From contig VXAA01004209.1 of assembly GCA_013399115.1 (NCBI GenBank), positions 595,361 to 659,360 on the forward strand: DNA of 64,000 nt. Reading direction: 5' to 3'. This stretch comes from Anseranas semipalmata (taxonomy: Eukaryota; Chordata; Aves; Anseriformes; Anseranatidae). The notes below the pieces were generated by a model, which saw only the letters and a program-made list of their open reading frames with translations, had not been told where the DNA came from and searched no databases. The translations under genes were made by a program, and so were the position numbers. This document shows, one piece after another, positions 11,864 to 24,057 of this stretch (positions are counted from its first letter, which is position 1; the number at the start of each line of letters is the position of its first letter).

Positions 11864-12415
11864 CTAAACAAAAAAATAAGAGAGTTACAATTATAAACAA
11901 TAACTAACAGATTTAGAGATAATAAAGCAAATATTAGAGACATGGATTAGCTCCAAGTTCAAAGGGTCAATCAAGTCAGGTACTGGAAGTCAGTAAGTCA
12001 GGGAACTTAAAGTCACCTAGTAACCTGCAGGATGGGCTTCACAGTGAGGAAGGCTCATCAGAACTGAGTTCTGCAGGTACTTTTTCAGAAGGAACTAACT
12101 CCCATGCCCTCTGCCCCTTTCCTTAGGAAAAGTTTCTTCTTGCTTTACTCAACTAAAAGAAATTAAAAAAAAAAATCAAACGTTCAAAAAAGAGAGAATG
12201 AAAATAATATTTAATTCTAGAATCTACAGTATTTGGTCACCTCCAGTTCCCTTTAACCTTCTATTCCCTCACCTTCACCCACAAAACAGGACTATACAAA
12301 CAACATCCCTTTTCATACTCCTTGTCACTGACACTCTTAGCTGCATACTGTGCTAAATGTTTAATTATGTCAGCTGCTATGATTATATGAAATATTGACT
12401 TTTTTGTTAACTTAC

Positions 12416-12497
12416 TTTGGATGTCTTGATCTGCTCCAAATCTTTCAGAACTTCTGTCCACTTGCAGTGATCTGCTTCTGTCTTTGGTACATAAGCA
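12416..12497 (-). CDS. Coding exon of an unnamed minus-strand gene (82 nt, phase 2 to 0)
   Basis: On the minus strand the acceptor is CTGTTTTTCTTCTGTTCTAG and the donor TCCAAA/GTAAGT. After one base that completes a split codon, 27 codons are open: AYVPKTEADHCKWTEV followed by LKDLEQIKTSK. This is typical coding sequence, with a W-containing start and an amphipathic helix at the end. It continues in phase into 11822-11863. Another frame is also open here, but it does not stay open into the next exon. The exon needs an upstream exon ending with two bases; the candidate at 13769-13878 would fit. Function unknown. Confidence 0.65.
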
Positions 12498-13768
12498 CTA
12501 GAACAGAAGAAAAACAGTGACCACTAGGCTAAATATACACACATTGTTTATGCTGAAAAAAGAGTCACAGATTATTCAGATACTAAAGATATGTTGTTAA
12601 CATATATGTGTATGGTGATGTGTGGGACAAGTACATTTGACAAATCATAAAATCATACAGATACATAAAATCTATATCACAGAGCCACACCGTATAAGGA
12701 ATGTGTTTTTTTTTATAAGGTTAGTTTTATAGGACATAATACAAGAGAAATGTTCAACTGTTTATTGTAAAATATCTACAATTCTTTCAAAGTATTCCCC
12801 AAAATTACAAATTTCTAAGTCTCTTATACTGATTTTTTCCCTCTGCTTCTATGGAATTTCTATCTTTTGCCCTCTAGAAATATTATGTGTCATTTTAAAT
12901 GTATTTTTTTGTGTACAGGAAAGCTTCCTCCTGCTATGGAAAAAAATTTGCATGAGGTGAACCACTAAAAGGTGGAAGGAAGATTTTCTTCTCCTTTGGA
13001 AGATTTTTGGATTGTGAACTGTGGTTTTAGTGTGTCCTCACTTGAATCCTTAATTTGGATCCCTTTCAGTAGTGCTGTACTGTAAGTAATGTAAGGCAAT
13101 ATAGGGAAAGAAAGACAACAAATTTTGGGGGGAAGTTAGTTTAAAACAAGCAGCTATTAAACACTTAAGCCTTAACCAAAGGCTCAAAAAATGACAAGAT
13201 TTTGGGGAAAGAAAAAAAAAGAGAGAGAGAGATTATAACAAGAATCAGAGGACATTTACCTTTTTTTTTCTTCTAGGGAGACAGAGAAGAAATATCAGAC
13301 CTTAGCAACGAGATTAGACTGAAGGGGCACAGGGAGGGAACAAGGAGGGCGTGTAGGCACTAGAATCAGGGCCAGTTTTCTAGGACAGGAAACTGGAGCA
13401 AGAACAGAAGGAAGCATCTAGTATATGTAAACCAGCATACACATCTGAACATGTTCACGTATGGTTTCTTTTTTTTCATTGCAAAGACACATGGCAATTG
13501 ATGGAGGTCTTTCATTGCAACAATTCAAACAACTCGAGAGTTATCATGGAGATAAGGGCCAAGATGCATTCTTGACTGGACTGAGCCTAATCAGAGAGAG
13601 AAAGAATAAAGTAAGGGACCATGGCCTAAGAAGCAGTGCAAGACTGCATAACATAGCAGGAGAGAATCTACCTTCTAAAGCAAATGGAGGCAATTACAAG
13701 TAATAGCTGTAATAGTAAAAATAGATAATTTGTATTTACTATCTAATTAACATTAACTTTGTAGTTAC
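12498..13768. other. Noncoding, probably intronic
   Basis: Contains an A9/(GA)n purine microsatellite at 13211-13232 and a + strand acceptor-like T-tract at 13257-13277 followed by a 28-codon open frame without a clear donor. Nothing else recognised. Confidence 0.45.
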
Positions 13769-13878
13769 CATAGGAAGAAGATGGTCAGTCCAGTCTTATT
13801 CTTCAAAAGGCAAAACACTTGACTGTTCAGAAGAAGATACAGCTGGTATTGCAGACAAATACTTTTCAGGTGTGTTTT
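13769..13878 (-). CDS. Weak candidate exon of the minus-strand gene (110 nt, phase 0 to 2)
   Basis: Minus strand: acceptor GGGTATATCTTTCAG, donor CCTATG/GTAACT. One frame is open throughout (36 codons plus TG) and its end phase would make TGT (Cys) with the next exon. The peptide is Leu/Cys-rich and less convincing than the others. Two other readings compete: a second minus frame (NTPEKYLSAIPAVSSSEQSS then a stop) and a + frame of about 58 codons (including KTLDCSEEDTAGIADKYFSG) ending in TAA near 13946. I cannot decide which, if any, is real. Confidence 0.22.
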
Positions 13879-15460
13879 CTGAAAGATATACCCAAGAAGA
13901 TAGCTTGTCACAATTTGATTTCACAGGATTTTGTTTACTACTGACTTAAGTAACCAACTTGACAAGACTACCTGTTGTGTGTAGATTGAGGACCAACTGA
14001 TCCATAGCTTGCAGACATGTGCAATCAGTTTACAAAACAGTCAGTAGAAAATCAGATACTGAAGTCACAGTACAAAAACCCAAACTCATCCTGGGCTTCC
14101 TGTTTCTCTATCTGTTTGTACTGCAGGCTGCATTTTAATGTAGGGACTGTATTAAAGATCATTTGTTTTCTGTCCTGCACATCTTTCCCATGGCTACCTA
14201 TTAGCACCCAAGTTTTATAAATTAACTACAGTTATAACATTACCTAAAAGATTGTGGTTGCGTACACATGAAATGCTACATATACATACACCAAGTGCTG
14301 TACTTACATGTATAGATATTAGATAAACTGTTTAGATATAGATAGATATACATCTAGATATTTATACTGCTATACATACTATAAGTACATCTAACACTGG
14401 GAAGTGATTGATGCATTTAAGAATTCTTTCAGTGGAATCTGACAAGTAGAAATAAGGAGGTGTGAGCTGTGCGTTGACTGTCTCACTGTGCACAGCCTGG
14501 GAACCTTTGTTCCAGAATCACAAGCCCTTTAATTTAAGCTGATACAGTTCCTTCACAGAGCTAGGTTAATTATCTGCAACTATGCTTTTGGTCCAAGGTT
14601 TAATTTCTTATCATATGTGCAGCACTTTTATATTAACTGATTCAAACTGTTTCTTTACCTGTGGTTTATTTACACACTAATTTACAAGTGCATATTTAAA
14701 AGTTGATGAGAGAACATAATAAAAAAAATAAACACCACTGTGTGGTGGTAAAAATATCAGAATGGAAGATCAATCCATACTTTTATTGTCAGGTTTGCAG
14801 CTAACCTGCTGCAAGCTGTTTAACTTATTAAAACATCTAGTGGCACAGCTAGGACAGTAATACATATATGTGTCCCAGGGCACTTCTGAAGAGTATTTGT
14901 AACAAATATTTGTTGCTGTTTTAAATAGAAAATGTTCTAACTACATTTCAATTATTTTGCTTCCAAAACCCAAAGATTTCACTGAAATTGCGTAGTAACC
15001 TAGTCATCACATAAATTTCCACACTTGAAAATGGAAACCGGTGCCAGACTCTTATCACTTTTGTGTCCTAAACCTGTTATGTGAGAAGAATGTACATTAA
15101 TCATAAATAATGTAAATTAAAGCATGGCCAGTTCAAGTAATATCTCATCCATCTTCTGAACTATTTCAGTTATCTTTAACCAAAGTATGTCTAAAAACAA
15201 GGCTCAACCTGTTCCTATTTCCACATCAAATGGAAATCTAAAATATGTGAGTATTAAAATCAAAATATTTAGTAGTAATACAATAAATATACAAATATAT
15301 GACTGTAGTGTTAAAGAAATGTATACCACTCCACTATTGTCAAAAACACTAAGTGATTTTGTTGCAATATGATAGAAAGGCTGCGATCTTTCTGCAGTTA
15401 GTATTGTTTGATCTGGTGTTTGTCATGTTTCTTGTAAAAATAACAGAAGAAAACAACTGC

Positions 15461-15508
15461 TTTTCTTTTTTTTCTTTTCTTTTTTTTTTCTTTTCTTTTT
15501 TTCTTTTT
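15461..15508. repeat. T-rich (TTTTC)n low-complexity tract
   Basis: About 48 bases of T with single C interruptions. It creates K/E-rich and F-rich phantom frames on the two strands. Confidence 0.9.
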
Positions 15509-16738
15509 AATCTGCATGCTATTTGTTTTGTTTTCATTTGGCAGTCCTTAAAAATTTTCCTGTTTTGGTTTTCGGATTTTTTTATTTTTTTTAATTGAAG
15601 TTCAAAACTAGTCTTATTGGGAATCTCAAGTTACATACAAAGAAATTTAAAATCTGATTTCTTGGCTACACCTGAAGAAAACATTTTTTATGTTTCAAAT
15701 ATTTTAACAAAAATTATTTAATGTATTAGAAACATTTTGCAATAGGTAAACATTTTGATCATTTTACAAGCCAATTTTTCTCAAACTAGGTATGGTGGCT
15801 ATAAATGGAAGTGTGAAGGACTTAATTATGGTTGTTCCATAAGCTTTGTGTTTACTAGCTTACTAGCTTTGTGTTTCATAATTAGTATTATGGGGCCTTG
15901 AAAGCCAATTTGAGTGGGCATTCCAGGCCAAATGCATTGTCAAATTTATGCTGTAGATCAAAGTGTTCAAGGAAAATAATCCATTATACTACCTAATGAA
16001 TAACGAGTCAAAGTTATCATCAGTTTGTCATTTGTTTCCTTTTCTTGATAATGTTTGCTCACTATAATGACGATGGGACACTATGTTCCTAATGATTAAT
16101 GTACTTCTCTTGATCTTTGTTTTTCTTCAAATGGTAGGTAACCATATTACCATAATGAAATAATTGTTGCTTTTTTGAAATATAAACTTAGTTTTTAGAA
16201 GAGAACTTTTACTAATTGTAAAATATACAAAAAAAATACACTAGATGTGTACTTCAAAGGGAATTTCATTTGTTTAGAAGAGGTTCTTAAGGTCCAGTTT
16301 ATCACCTAATATACTCCTTTCTACAATTCAGAGCAACATTCTACCTCAATTTCTTAAATATTTCATCAAACTACTATTCAACAACATAGGAATGTTAGCT
16401 CACTTACTTGCTTTGACAAATTGTTCTTATGCCTTGAACACACATTGTAATTTAAAACTTTCCCTATGCTAGTGTTAGTTTTTCATTTCTTACTCTGTTT
16501 AATCATTAAGCAACCTTATTACACCTCTGATACTTGCTCTTGTTTTACACAGGCTTGAACTTTGGACTTTGAAAAGAAGACGAAGCAGTTCATACTTAAT
16601 TATTTTTTTTATCTGTAGCTTGCATTCTGATAACCTGCAACACCAGAGTAAGTTTTAAAGCCTGTGTAAGTGAATATATTTTATTTCAAGATGCAGTTGA
16701 GAATAATGATACACAGAAATAATCTGTTTGGAAAAAAA

Positions 16739-16761
16739 ATATATATATAATATATATATAT
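16739..16761. repeat. (AT)n microsatellite with one interruption
   Basis: ATATATATATA runs separated by a single AA break. Confidence 0.9.
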
Positions 16762-17170
16762 CATTTTCTCATCATGAAGTTACAATGAAGTACTTATCAT
16801 TAATGTAAGTAAAATGTAAGCCGTAGTAGTACTATTTTCTCTTTTAAAGAAACAAACATATAAGCATATGACAAAATTTTTCTTTAACAAGGCAGAATCA
16901 GCTGCTGATTTTGCCATTTTGGCTGTCATAACAACTATAAGCTACTCAAAAGAAAATATTCGTAGCTCTATACAATATTTAAATCACATGCAAAGGAAAT
17001 TACTGAAAGCTAAAATTAAGTGTCTTTCCTTTCATACCATATATCTGAATTTCTTTATTAAGAGTTGCTTGTAAATTTCTCAGTGAATCCTCGAGATGTG
17101 ATATTAAATAATTAGGAAAATTTAGTTCCTGTGCAAGTTGGTTTTATCTACAACGGTCCACTATTTTTTA

Positions 17171-17600
17171 TTGCTTATGTCCGTACTTTATAGCTATGAA
17201 GTAAGATTCTCCTGCTGAGTCAAATGTCCTCTACCACATTAATAGCAGGCCTCTGGGCCCTAAACTTTTGCATCCTCATCTGGTACTCTGTAAAGAAAAC
17301 AATTCCATTGGATGCAGTTTTATGGTGGCCTGGAGAAAGAATTGGTCTTGGAGTCAGAATCTTCTTCAGAAAATGCCAGACAACACCCATTCCAGATCGG
17401 AATCTGAGCACAGAAACAGCATCTATCACTGTAGTGCAGGATAACGCTGTCTTCCCTACTTGCCTGCCTTCCTCAGAAATGAGATTTCTTTATATTGGCC
17501 CTGTGGGATTTTCCTAGTGACCTTCACGTTCAGTGGTCTGCAGTGAAGTATGGAGGTGCACGGGTATTTTCCGGGAGGAAAGCTCGAGATAGAAAAGTGT
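17171..17600 (+). other. CpG-bearing patch with a 97-codon open frame
   Basis: The + frame 17224-17517 is open for 97 codons starting at ATG. It has a hydrophobic segment near its N-terminus (LIAGLWALNFCILIWYSV) and a polar remainder. Just downstream, CGTTCAGTGGTCTGCAG and AAAAGT/GTAAGT bound a further open segment (17546-17600). A minus frame (17220-17429) is also open. The patch is richer in CpG than its flanks. It could be a decayed repeat, an old pseudogene or a noncoding exon. I do not recognise the protein. Confidence 0.25.
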
Positions 17601-17978
17601 AAGTGAAAAGCATTCCTGCTCCTTCTTGTGATTTTATCTTCTTGAGAGTTGAATAAGGCTTGTCAATTACCTTTGGCAACTACAAGTAAACACAGCTTCC
17701 TGATACCTAATAACAGTACGCAAAATACTAGGGTTCACTTTATCATATTCATTTAACTGTGGGATTCACAAGGTTGCTGTTTGTATGAAAGAACTGTGTA
17801 TTTTTATTCTTTCTTAGAGAACTTAGATCCTGAACCTACAAGCCCTCAAATATCTTTTCTTTATTTGTGCATGTGTTTTCAATACTCATCCTCAGTCTAC
17901 AATAGCTCTTTTTTTCATTGGGATCCCTCTCTGATAAATAAGTAGACAGTCATCTCTCAGATACCATTTTGCTAGACT

Positions 17979-18554
17979 GTTTTACTGGGTCTGGTTGGGA
18001 TGGATTTAATTTTCTTCATAGCAACTTGTATGGTGCTGCACTGTAGCTTGTGACCAAAATAGTGTTGATAACACACCAGTATTTTAGCTATTGCTGAACA
18101 GTTGCTTGTACAGTCAAGGCCTTCTCTATTTCTCACTCTGCCCTCCCTGCCAGCAAGCACTTTGGGGTTGGAAAGAGGTTGGGAGGAGACATGGGTTGGA
18201 CATCTTATCCAAAGAGATATTCCATACCATATAATGTCATGTTTTAAAAAATGTCATGTAAAAGTGGGGGTGGGGTGAATTTTTCAAAGATAGCTATTGC
18301 TTGGAGACTGGCTGGACATTAGTCCACTGGTGGGAGGTAGCGAGTGATTGCTTTTGCATCACTTATTTTTTTTTTCTTGTTGTTTTGTTTTGTTTTTGTT
18401 TGTTTTTATTTATTAGACTGTCTTTATCTCAACCCATGAGTTTTCTTTTCTTTTGTCCTTCCATTTTGTTTTCTCCTCTGTCCATCTGGCTGTGGGGTGA
18501 ATGAGCAAGCAACTGGGTGGGAGCTTAGCTGCCAGCCAAGGTCAACTCACCACA
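17979..18554 (+). mobile_element. Avian ERV LTR, probably solo, + orientation
   Basis: From memory this follows a very common avian LTR along its length: start TGTTTTACTGGGTCTGG, then GGATTTAATTTTCTTCATAG, GTGTTGATAACACA, GATATTCCATACCATATAAT, and the 3' block ATTAGACTGTCTTTATCTCA then GGGAGCTTAGCTGCCAGCC ending in CA. Order and orientation fit U3-R-U5: a degraded TATA position near 18250 and an ATTAAA-like signal near 18410 (here ATTAGA). Length is about 576 bp. I found no gag/pol/env coding beside it, so it is likely a solo LTR left by recombination. ORFs on both strands here are incidental. Confidence 0.72.
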
Positions 18555-21128
18555 GCTATACAATGCAATGGAGACACTTCCCTCCACTTCCATGATCTTC
18601 CTAGCAGTGCTCATCTGCTTTATTTCTTTCCTATCATGCTGGTGGCTCATCCTTCCACAATATGTTCTCCTGCCACACTTTATGTCCAGTTCTCTAAAAA
18701 TTCTGGAATGTTTGAAGAATGTTTCACTACTTACCAAAAAAAAAAAATTACAACATATTCTAGCCTGCCTGATTTTTGGCTACTCTCAATGTATCCATAA
18801 CTTCTTGACTTCTGGCACGCAGCCTTTTTTCCTGATCAGTCCTTTCTCCCTTTGCTTTTGGGCTTTCTGGCTAGTCTCAGCATTCCTTACTCCTGTAGTC
18901 AAATCATCCTCCTCATTCTGTCCTCTCCAGTGACACACAATTGCATTATTGTTCATCTGTGACTTCTTAGTTTCCCATGTTACTGTCTCTTTTTTTGTGT
19001 GTGCATGATGTGTTGCTTTTGTCTTATTTGTTGCCACGAAATATTTTGTTAGTGCCTGTTTCTCATCTTCATTCTCTACTGCAATACACCTCTTCTTGCA
19101 TGCTATTTAGCCTATTTTAGTCAGTCTTTACTTCTGTGCTGTTCTACAGGTATGTCTTCAACTCCTTCTCTTTGACTCTCTGTCTAGATTGTACTTACTG
19201 ATCCAGAAAGGAAGTCAGTGGAATTACTGAGTGTTAAATTTGCATGAATGTTTGTCTGGTTGAGAGCCAGAACATGCCTTAGATTGCTACATCATCAAGC
19301 CTTTGTTCCACAAAGCCAAAGTGCTTTCTCAGAAATTTTCTATTTACCTAGAATTAGGCAGGCTAAAGCATTTTTGCAGCTGCTGTTTTAAAATTGGGCA
19401 TTCTTTAAATATTATTGTTATTTGATTCCTTCCGCTTTACCCCTTTCCCCTATGAACTATAGCTTTCTTGCTCTTATCGCATAGCTTCTGACTCTTCCGT
19501 GGAGTGCTATTCTATCTAGATTATTCTGCTAGTATGTGAGTAGTGTGTCCAAGCTGACCTTCAAAGGAGAATTCAAGTATTCTCAGTAATCAGCATGGCT
19601 TGAAACTCTTTCAGTTTAACCAATTATGCATTTATGTGTTCTTGGTTTGTGGGAATACTTGTTCATTTGCTTTTGACAGTCATCCAGTAAGATTTCCTTC
19701 TCCTATATGCTCTTGCTAACTGGGACATATGACAGGTGAAGAAATCAGAAAGTGAAGTTTGCAATGCCTGCTTGAAAACATTCATAAAAGGTCACAGAGT
19801 CATTGTTATTCCACTCAATACCTTAAACGTCAGAATTTGGAATGTAAGAAGTTTTTTGTTTTTTTGTTTGTTTGTTTGTTTTGCAAAACATGCTTGAGGC
19901 CTGGGGCTTGTATCATTGCCTTGTGAAGGCAACGCCCTATGCTTAACTATTGGCCTGAGAGGAAGTTTGTCCTTGGTGCAGAGAATGATTTTATACCCTT
20001 CCAAAGAACCTTATGGTCACAGTAGCAGAGAAACCCAATAGAAGTGCTGCAGTATTTAGGGCTAAATATTGTTAGTTGAATGTAAGTATGAATATTGTAA
20101 ATTAAGAGCTTTCTTTTTAGCCTGTCTGCTTTCACTGATTTGTCAGTCAGTCTCAGAACAATGCGTACACCATGATCATAGGCCCCCTCAGGTAATATCT
20201 CTGCTTGAAATAGGGGTGCCGTGTCCCCATTTACATGATTCAGGGACCAGAACAGCAAACATGTCACTTACTCCACAGGTTAGACCTTGCCTACCAATTC
20301 AGGATCTCTCTTGAGCATTTTTTGCCAGCTGGTAAAATCCAGCCAGAAAAGAAAGATAATATATCATTCTTTTTAAATTCTTCCATGGATGTCGGTCTTT
20401 TCAAGGTACTAATCACTTACTAAATAATGAAAGATCAACTTAATGTTGTCCTGGTGCAAGCATATACAACATTAATGCTAGGTTTCTGTGATGATAAGCA
20501 GTGTGATTACTAAATAGAGAAGCCCCAAGTTTTGATAGTGTCAAAATGAATGAGTTAATGGCACAGTCAGTAAAGAAGCACAGCACAAAACTGATCTACA
20601 GGGCACTGGTTGTTAGCTATGACCATTTAACTCCAACCCGCCTCAGGATGGAAAATACAAAAATTAGTGAAAAAATTTTTCAGAAGATACTGTCCTGCAT
20701 AAGTAAGCAGTTGAATCAAAAGAGATTGTAAAGCACATGCACAAAACAACCACAACAAAAAAAGAGCCAGCAGAACTAGTCAGTGCTGAGGTTTGTTTAG
20801 CAAAACATGTACTGATCTATATATGCTGCTAGGCAGACCCTGTAAATATTTTTTGTGATATTTTTATGCTATGGCATCAAATATTCAACAGGGAACTGAA
20901 ATATAACTAGGGATAAAGTTTTTGTGCATTAGGGGGTAGGATGTTAAAATCAAAAAGAGTGCCGAAGAAGGGAGCTTTAAAAAATGTAAAGGCTATCATA
21001 CTGATGTATGGAAGTTTGAAATCATGAGACAATAAAATAGTTACCACAGGAGCAGCTGCTGGACAAATAATATCTCAGACTTAGCAAAGTATTTAGCTCA
21101 GAGACTGTGAATTATATGATTTACTTAC
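18555..21128. other. Noncoding stretch, pyrimidine-rich at its left end
   Basis: 18560-19160 is strongly T/C-rich on the + strand, which produces the longest ORF of the window (18568-18933, 121 codons, largely hydrophobic). I judge it spurious. A (TTTG)n tract lies at 19852-19882. No exon or recognised repeat elsewhere. Confidence 0.45.
19852..19882. repeat. (TTTG)n / T-rich microsatellite
   Basis: Short tandem TTTG units following a T6GT7G stretch. Confidence 0.85.
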
Positions 21129-21145
21129 AGCGATCTGTAATATAC
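21129..21145 (-). CDS. Possible 17-nt microexon, minus strand
   Basis: Minus strand: CTATCTTTTGCAG / GTATATTACAGATCGCT / GTAAGTAAA. Both splice sites are good. In phase 0 it reads VYYRS with two bases over, and phase 0 is what the candidate exon at 21714-21761 would supply. Such tiny exons exist, but splice-site pairs this close also arise by chance. Confidence 0.18.
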
Positions 21146-21217
21146 CTGCAAAAGATAGAAGACTAAAAATAGTAATTGCAATTCTCAAAATTGTAAAGTG
21201 AAGCAGTATTTTGAGAC

Positions 21218-21236
21218 TTTTTTTTTTTTTTTTTTT
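21218..21236. repeat. Poly-T tract (T19)
   Basis: Uninterrupted T run, seen directly. Confidence 0.95.
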
Positions 21237-21713
21237 AAATATATATGTTATAATGTATGTCCCTGTCTTGTGATACTTTTCTGGACTTTACTGGATCCCG
21301 AGATAAGCAAGCAGGATGTAGTTGGAAATACTCTGCTGTTTTCCTATGTTTTTATTCTTCTTTGAAAAGCAGAATGAAATCCTAATGTGTGTCAATTGCC
21401 TTAGCTCTATTGAAACCAGTGAAGAAGTTATTTCCATTTCCAGAGTTGCTGAGAACTTGACAAAATATTAAGCTGGGAAAAACAGATTTATCAAGCAACT
21501 GAGGAAAGCAGCACATCAACATCCAAAAGAAATATTGTAAACAGACCAGTAGTCAGAACAAAATAGTGTCAGGACTGAAAGAAAGAACAAAATATGTCTG
21601 TTACAGATTTGTTTCGTATTTCTACATACGAAAAGCAAACATGTTTGGAAAGGAAATGATTTCTGCTTTAGATAATCTAAATCACTTATAAATAACATAC
21701 CAGTAAGACTTAC

Positions 21714-21761
21714 AGCAACGCAACAATCATCCTTAGTTTCTTGCATTAGGATACGGGAAAG
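21714..21761 (-). CDS. Candidate 48-nt exon, minus strand (phase 0 to 0)
   Basis: Minus strand: acceptor ACGTTTTCCAATAATCAG, donor GTTGCT/GTAAGT. The only fully open frame is phase 0, sixteen codons: LSRILMQETKDDCCVA, a plausible helix. The exon carries two CpGs in otherwise CpG-poor DNA. It could be an upstream exon of the gene seen at 12416 and 11822, given the same strand and compatible phase bookkeeping with intervening exons still unknown. Not recognised. Confidence 0.33.
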
Positions 21762-24037
21762 CTGATTATTGGAAAACGTCTAGCATGTGCTACAGAAACC
21801 TCCCCCTTTCATGTAAATTTTGAATATATTTTGTGGAATGTAAGAAATTGTGAAATTGCAGACTGAACCACTTTGCCAGTGGAGATGCAATACAATATAG
21901 TTGCAATTATTTGGGGTTTCTTAAATTTGTATGGGTGATGGTTTTTCTTCATTTCTTGGCAGTCAAAACCAGAATATATAGAGGAATGAAAGAGGTTGTG
22001 TGTGTGCAAACTAATAAGAGCTGAAGCAATACTAAATTATATTAATCTGGTTTCTGTATCATAACTCCTAAAAATTAAAAATGATAGTCATAGTTCTTAA
22101 CAGTGCTGTCCAGCATTTATCCAGAAAACTTGGAATTTTCTTTCATACAGGGTAAGGTGAGTCTACTAGCCAGTATGTTCATTTAAACAAACATGTTTTT
22201 AAAAAAGACTGAAAAAAGATGTTCATAGGGATGTTAAAATCAATTGTGCATAAAATAATGGGCAACCCTGCAAAGCACAAATAAATCACTGGTTGCCTTT
22301 ATATTATAAATCTCTGTGAAACAGTATTATTGAAAAGGAGTAAACTCTTGGATAAAATTACTGGTCTGTGCTCTTGGATTGCTTACTTTATGATGTAACA
22401 TAAAAGATGTTGAGCCAAAAGTAACAGCAAGATGTTGACACTAATTAACTAATATGCTTATATAAGACACATGATAAACTGTAAGATGAAATACACATTG
22501 TAAGTTTAACCCATGACCACATTGCAAAAAGTCTGTCAATTCTATTAAATTAAAAAACATATATTTCCTTTACAGAATAATGATTACTCTTTCTGAATAA
22601 AAGAAACATTTTGGCAGATAATGCAGTCTGCCAGAAAAATTAATACTTCTTGCAAATTTTAAAGTGCACATCTTCACATCCACAAAAGTAAAAAAAAAAA
22701 TAATTTGTCTTATTTTCAAAATGAACTGCCTTCAGCAGTTCCCACTGAAATAAATGGCCAATTCAGCTGTAGGTAACTGGTCTAGTAAATGTGCTATATC
22801 CACCTTGTGGGAGGGCAAAAGAGGAGGATAAGCTGAAGATAGTATATCCCCATAGTATGTTTTTCAAGCAAGTTTTTTCCATCACTTTTGAATGGCAAAG
22901 CTAAAAATGAGTTCTATGTCATTCTAAGCAAGGGCTAATGTAGTATTTGTTCTGCCTCGCCATCATAGTCTTACTAAAGAAAAAAAAGATATAATTGTGC
23001 GTCATACTGCTTGCCTGAACAAATACTCAGTTTCTTGAAGGCAATATAGTCCTGCTATCTTACATAGGCTCTTCTTTGCTTCTCCCATCAGGACTGCTTA
23101 TTGCTTGCTTGCCCTCAAAGGAAGGTATTTATTTGTCCTGAAGAGAAGCGCAACATTGCAAGCTAATTTACTTTCTTGTCTTTGTAAGAACAGCTAAGTA
23201 AGTTTAGTTTTGGCAGAAATTCACCCAAACACTATCTGAGGTCCACATAGCTGGTATAGCTAGAATCAATTTTAGAAGTCACCAGGAATATATCCTTTCA
23301 CATACAGCACCTTCTGGTCTTAAGGCCAAAACAGACATCATGCATACTGCACTTAAGAGACACCTGGCAGAATGCAACTGAAGTGAAATCACTAAGGAGA
23401 ATTCATATGAATTCTCACAGATGAATCCTAAGCTGCCACCTGTCTTCCGAAAATTCCTTGAGTAAATGTTTGAAGGCCTTAAGGCTTAACTTTATGCTGA
23501 GGTCTTATGATTACATGCTGTATAATTTATTTAATAATAGATGTCTAGGCATTTCCGTGTGGGACCTCAAGAGGCCAAGGAGCTGGTCAACTCTGTCCAC
23601 CTAAGCATTCCTGTCTTTTTTTTTTTAAAGCTTTAATGATTGCACTGGGTGCCTTTTTTACACACTGGAAGGACCCAGAACAAAATCAGAACAAAGTGTG
23701 GTTGTGTTACAGACATCCCAGGTTGGAACTAGCACACTTGCACACTCTTGTCACTTTCAAAGATTATAGCAACTCCCATACCAAAACCAAAGTCGTCATC
23801 ATGAAGACACTTGTTTCCAAGGATGAGGATAGCATAATAGGCTCTTCCACTGCGCTTTCTACTGCCTTTCTGTAAGACTTGTAAACTGGATAATCAACAT
23901 AACAGAGAGTATGGCTGAAATGTGTATGCTGAAGAATTTTATACTTTTGTAAAATCAGGAGCATCTACATTTCTAACCAAGTTCACTGATTTTTCCTCCA
24001 GTTCTCTTCTTCAGAACTTGACCTACTGAACTACTGA
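21762..24037. other. Noncoding stretch with one double-strand-open patch
   Basis: 23636-23875 (+) and 23764-23964 (-) are both open frames. The + peptide is rich in K/T/S/H and resembles in composition the candidate exon at 24.1 kb. I find no splice pair for it and no known repeat. Confidence 0.4.
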
Positions 24038-24057
24038 AATAGACTCCTTCCTCCAAG

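Larger units (their letters stand above)
13879..17170. other. AT-rich noncoding stretch
   Basis: Contains TAGATA-type low-complexity repeats (14328-14400), a T-rich tract (15461-15508) and an (AT)n stretch (16739-16761). A 29-nt + strand splice-bounded segment (16619-16647: acceptor TTTTTTATCTGTAG, donor CCAGA/GTAAGT) is noted, but it is too short to support a gene. Confidence 0.5.

Noticed and set aside
16381..16440. Minus-strand GTAAGTGAGC donor
   Set aside because: No acceptor with a pyrimidine tract upstream on that strand.
18568..18933. Longest ORF in the window (121 codons, hydrophobic)
   Set aside because: It lies in strongly T/C-rich DNA, where stops are rare on this strand and hydrophobic codons dominate. 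No splice, promoter or family support.
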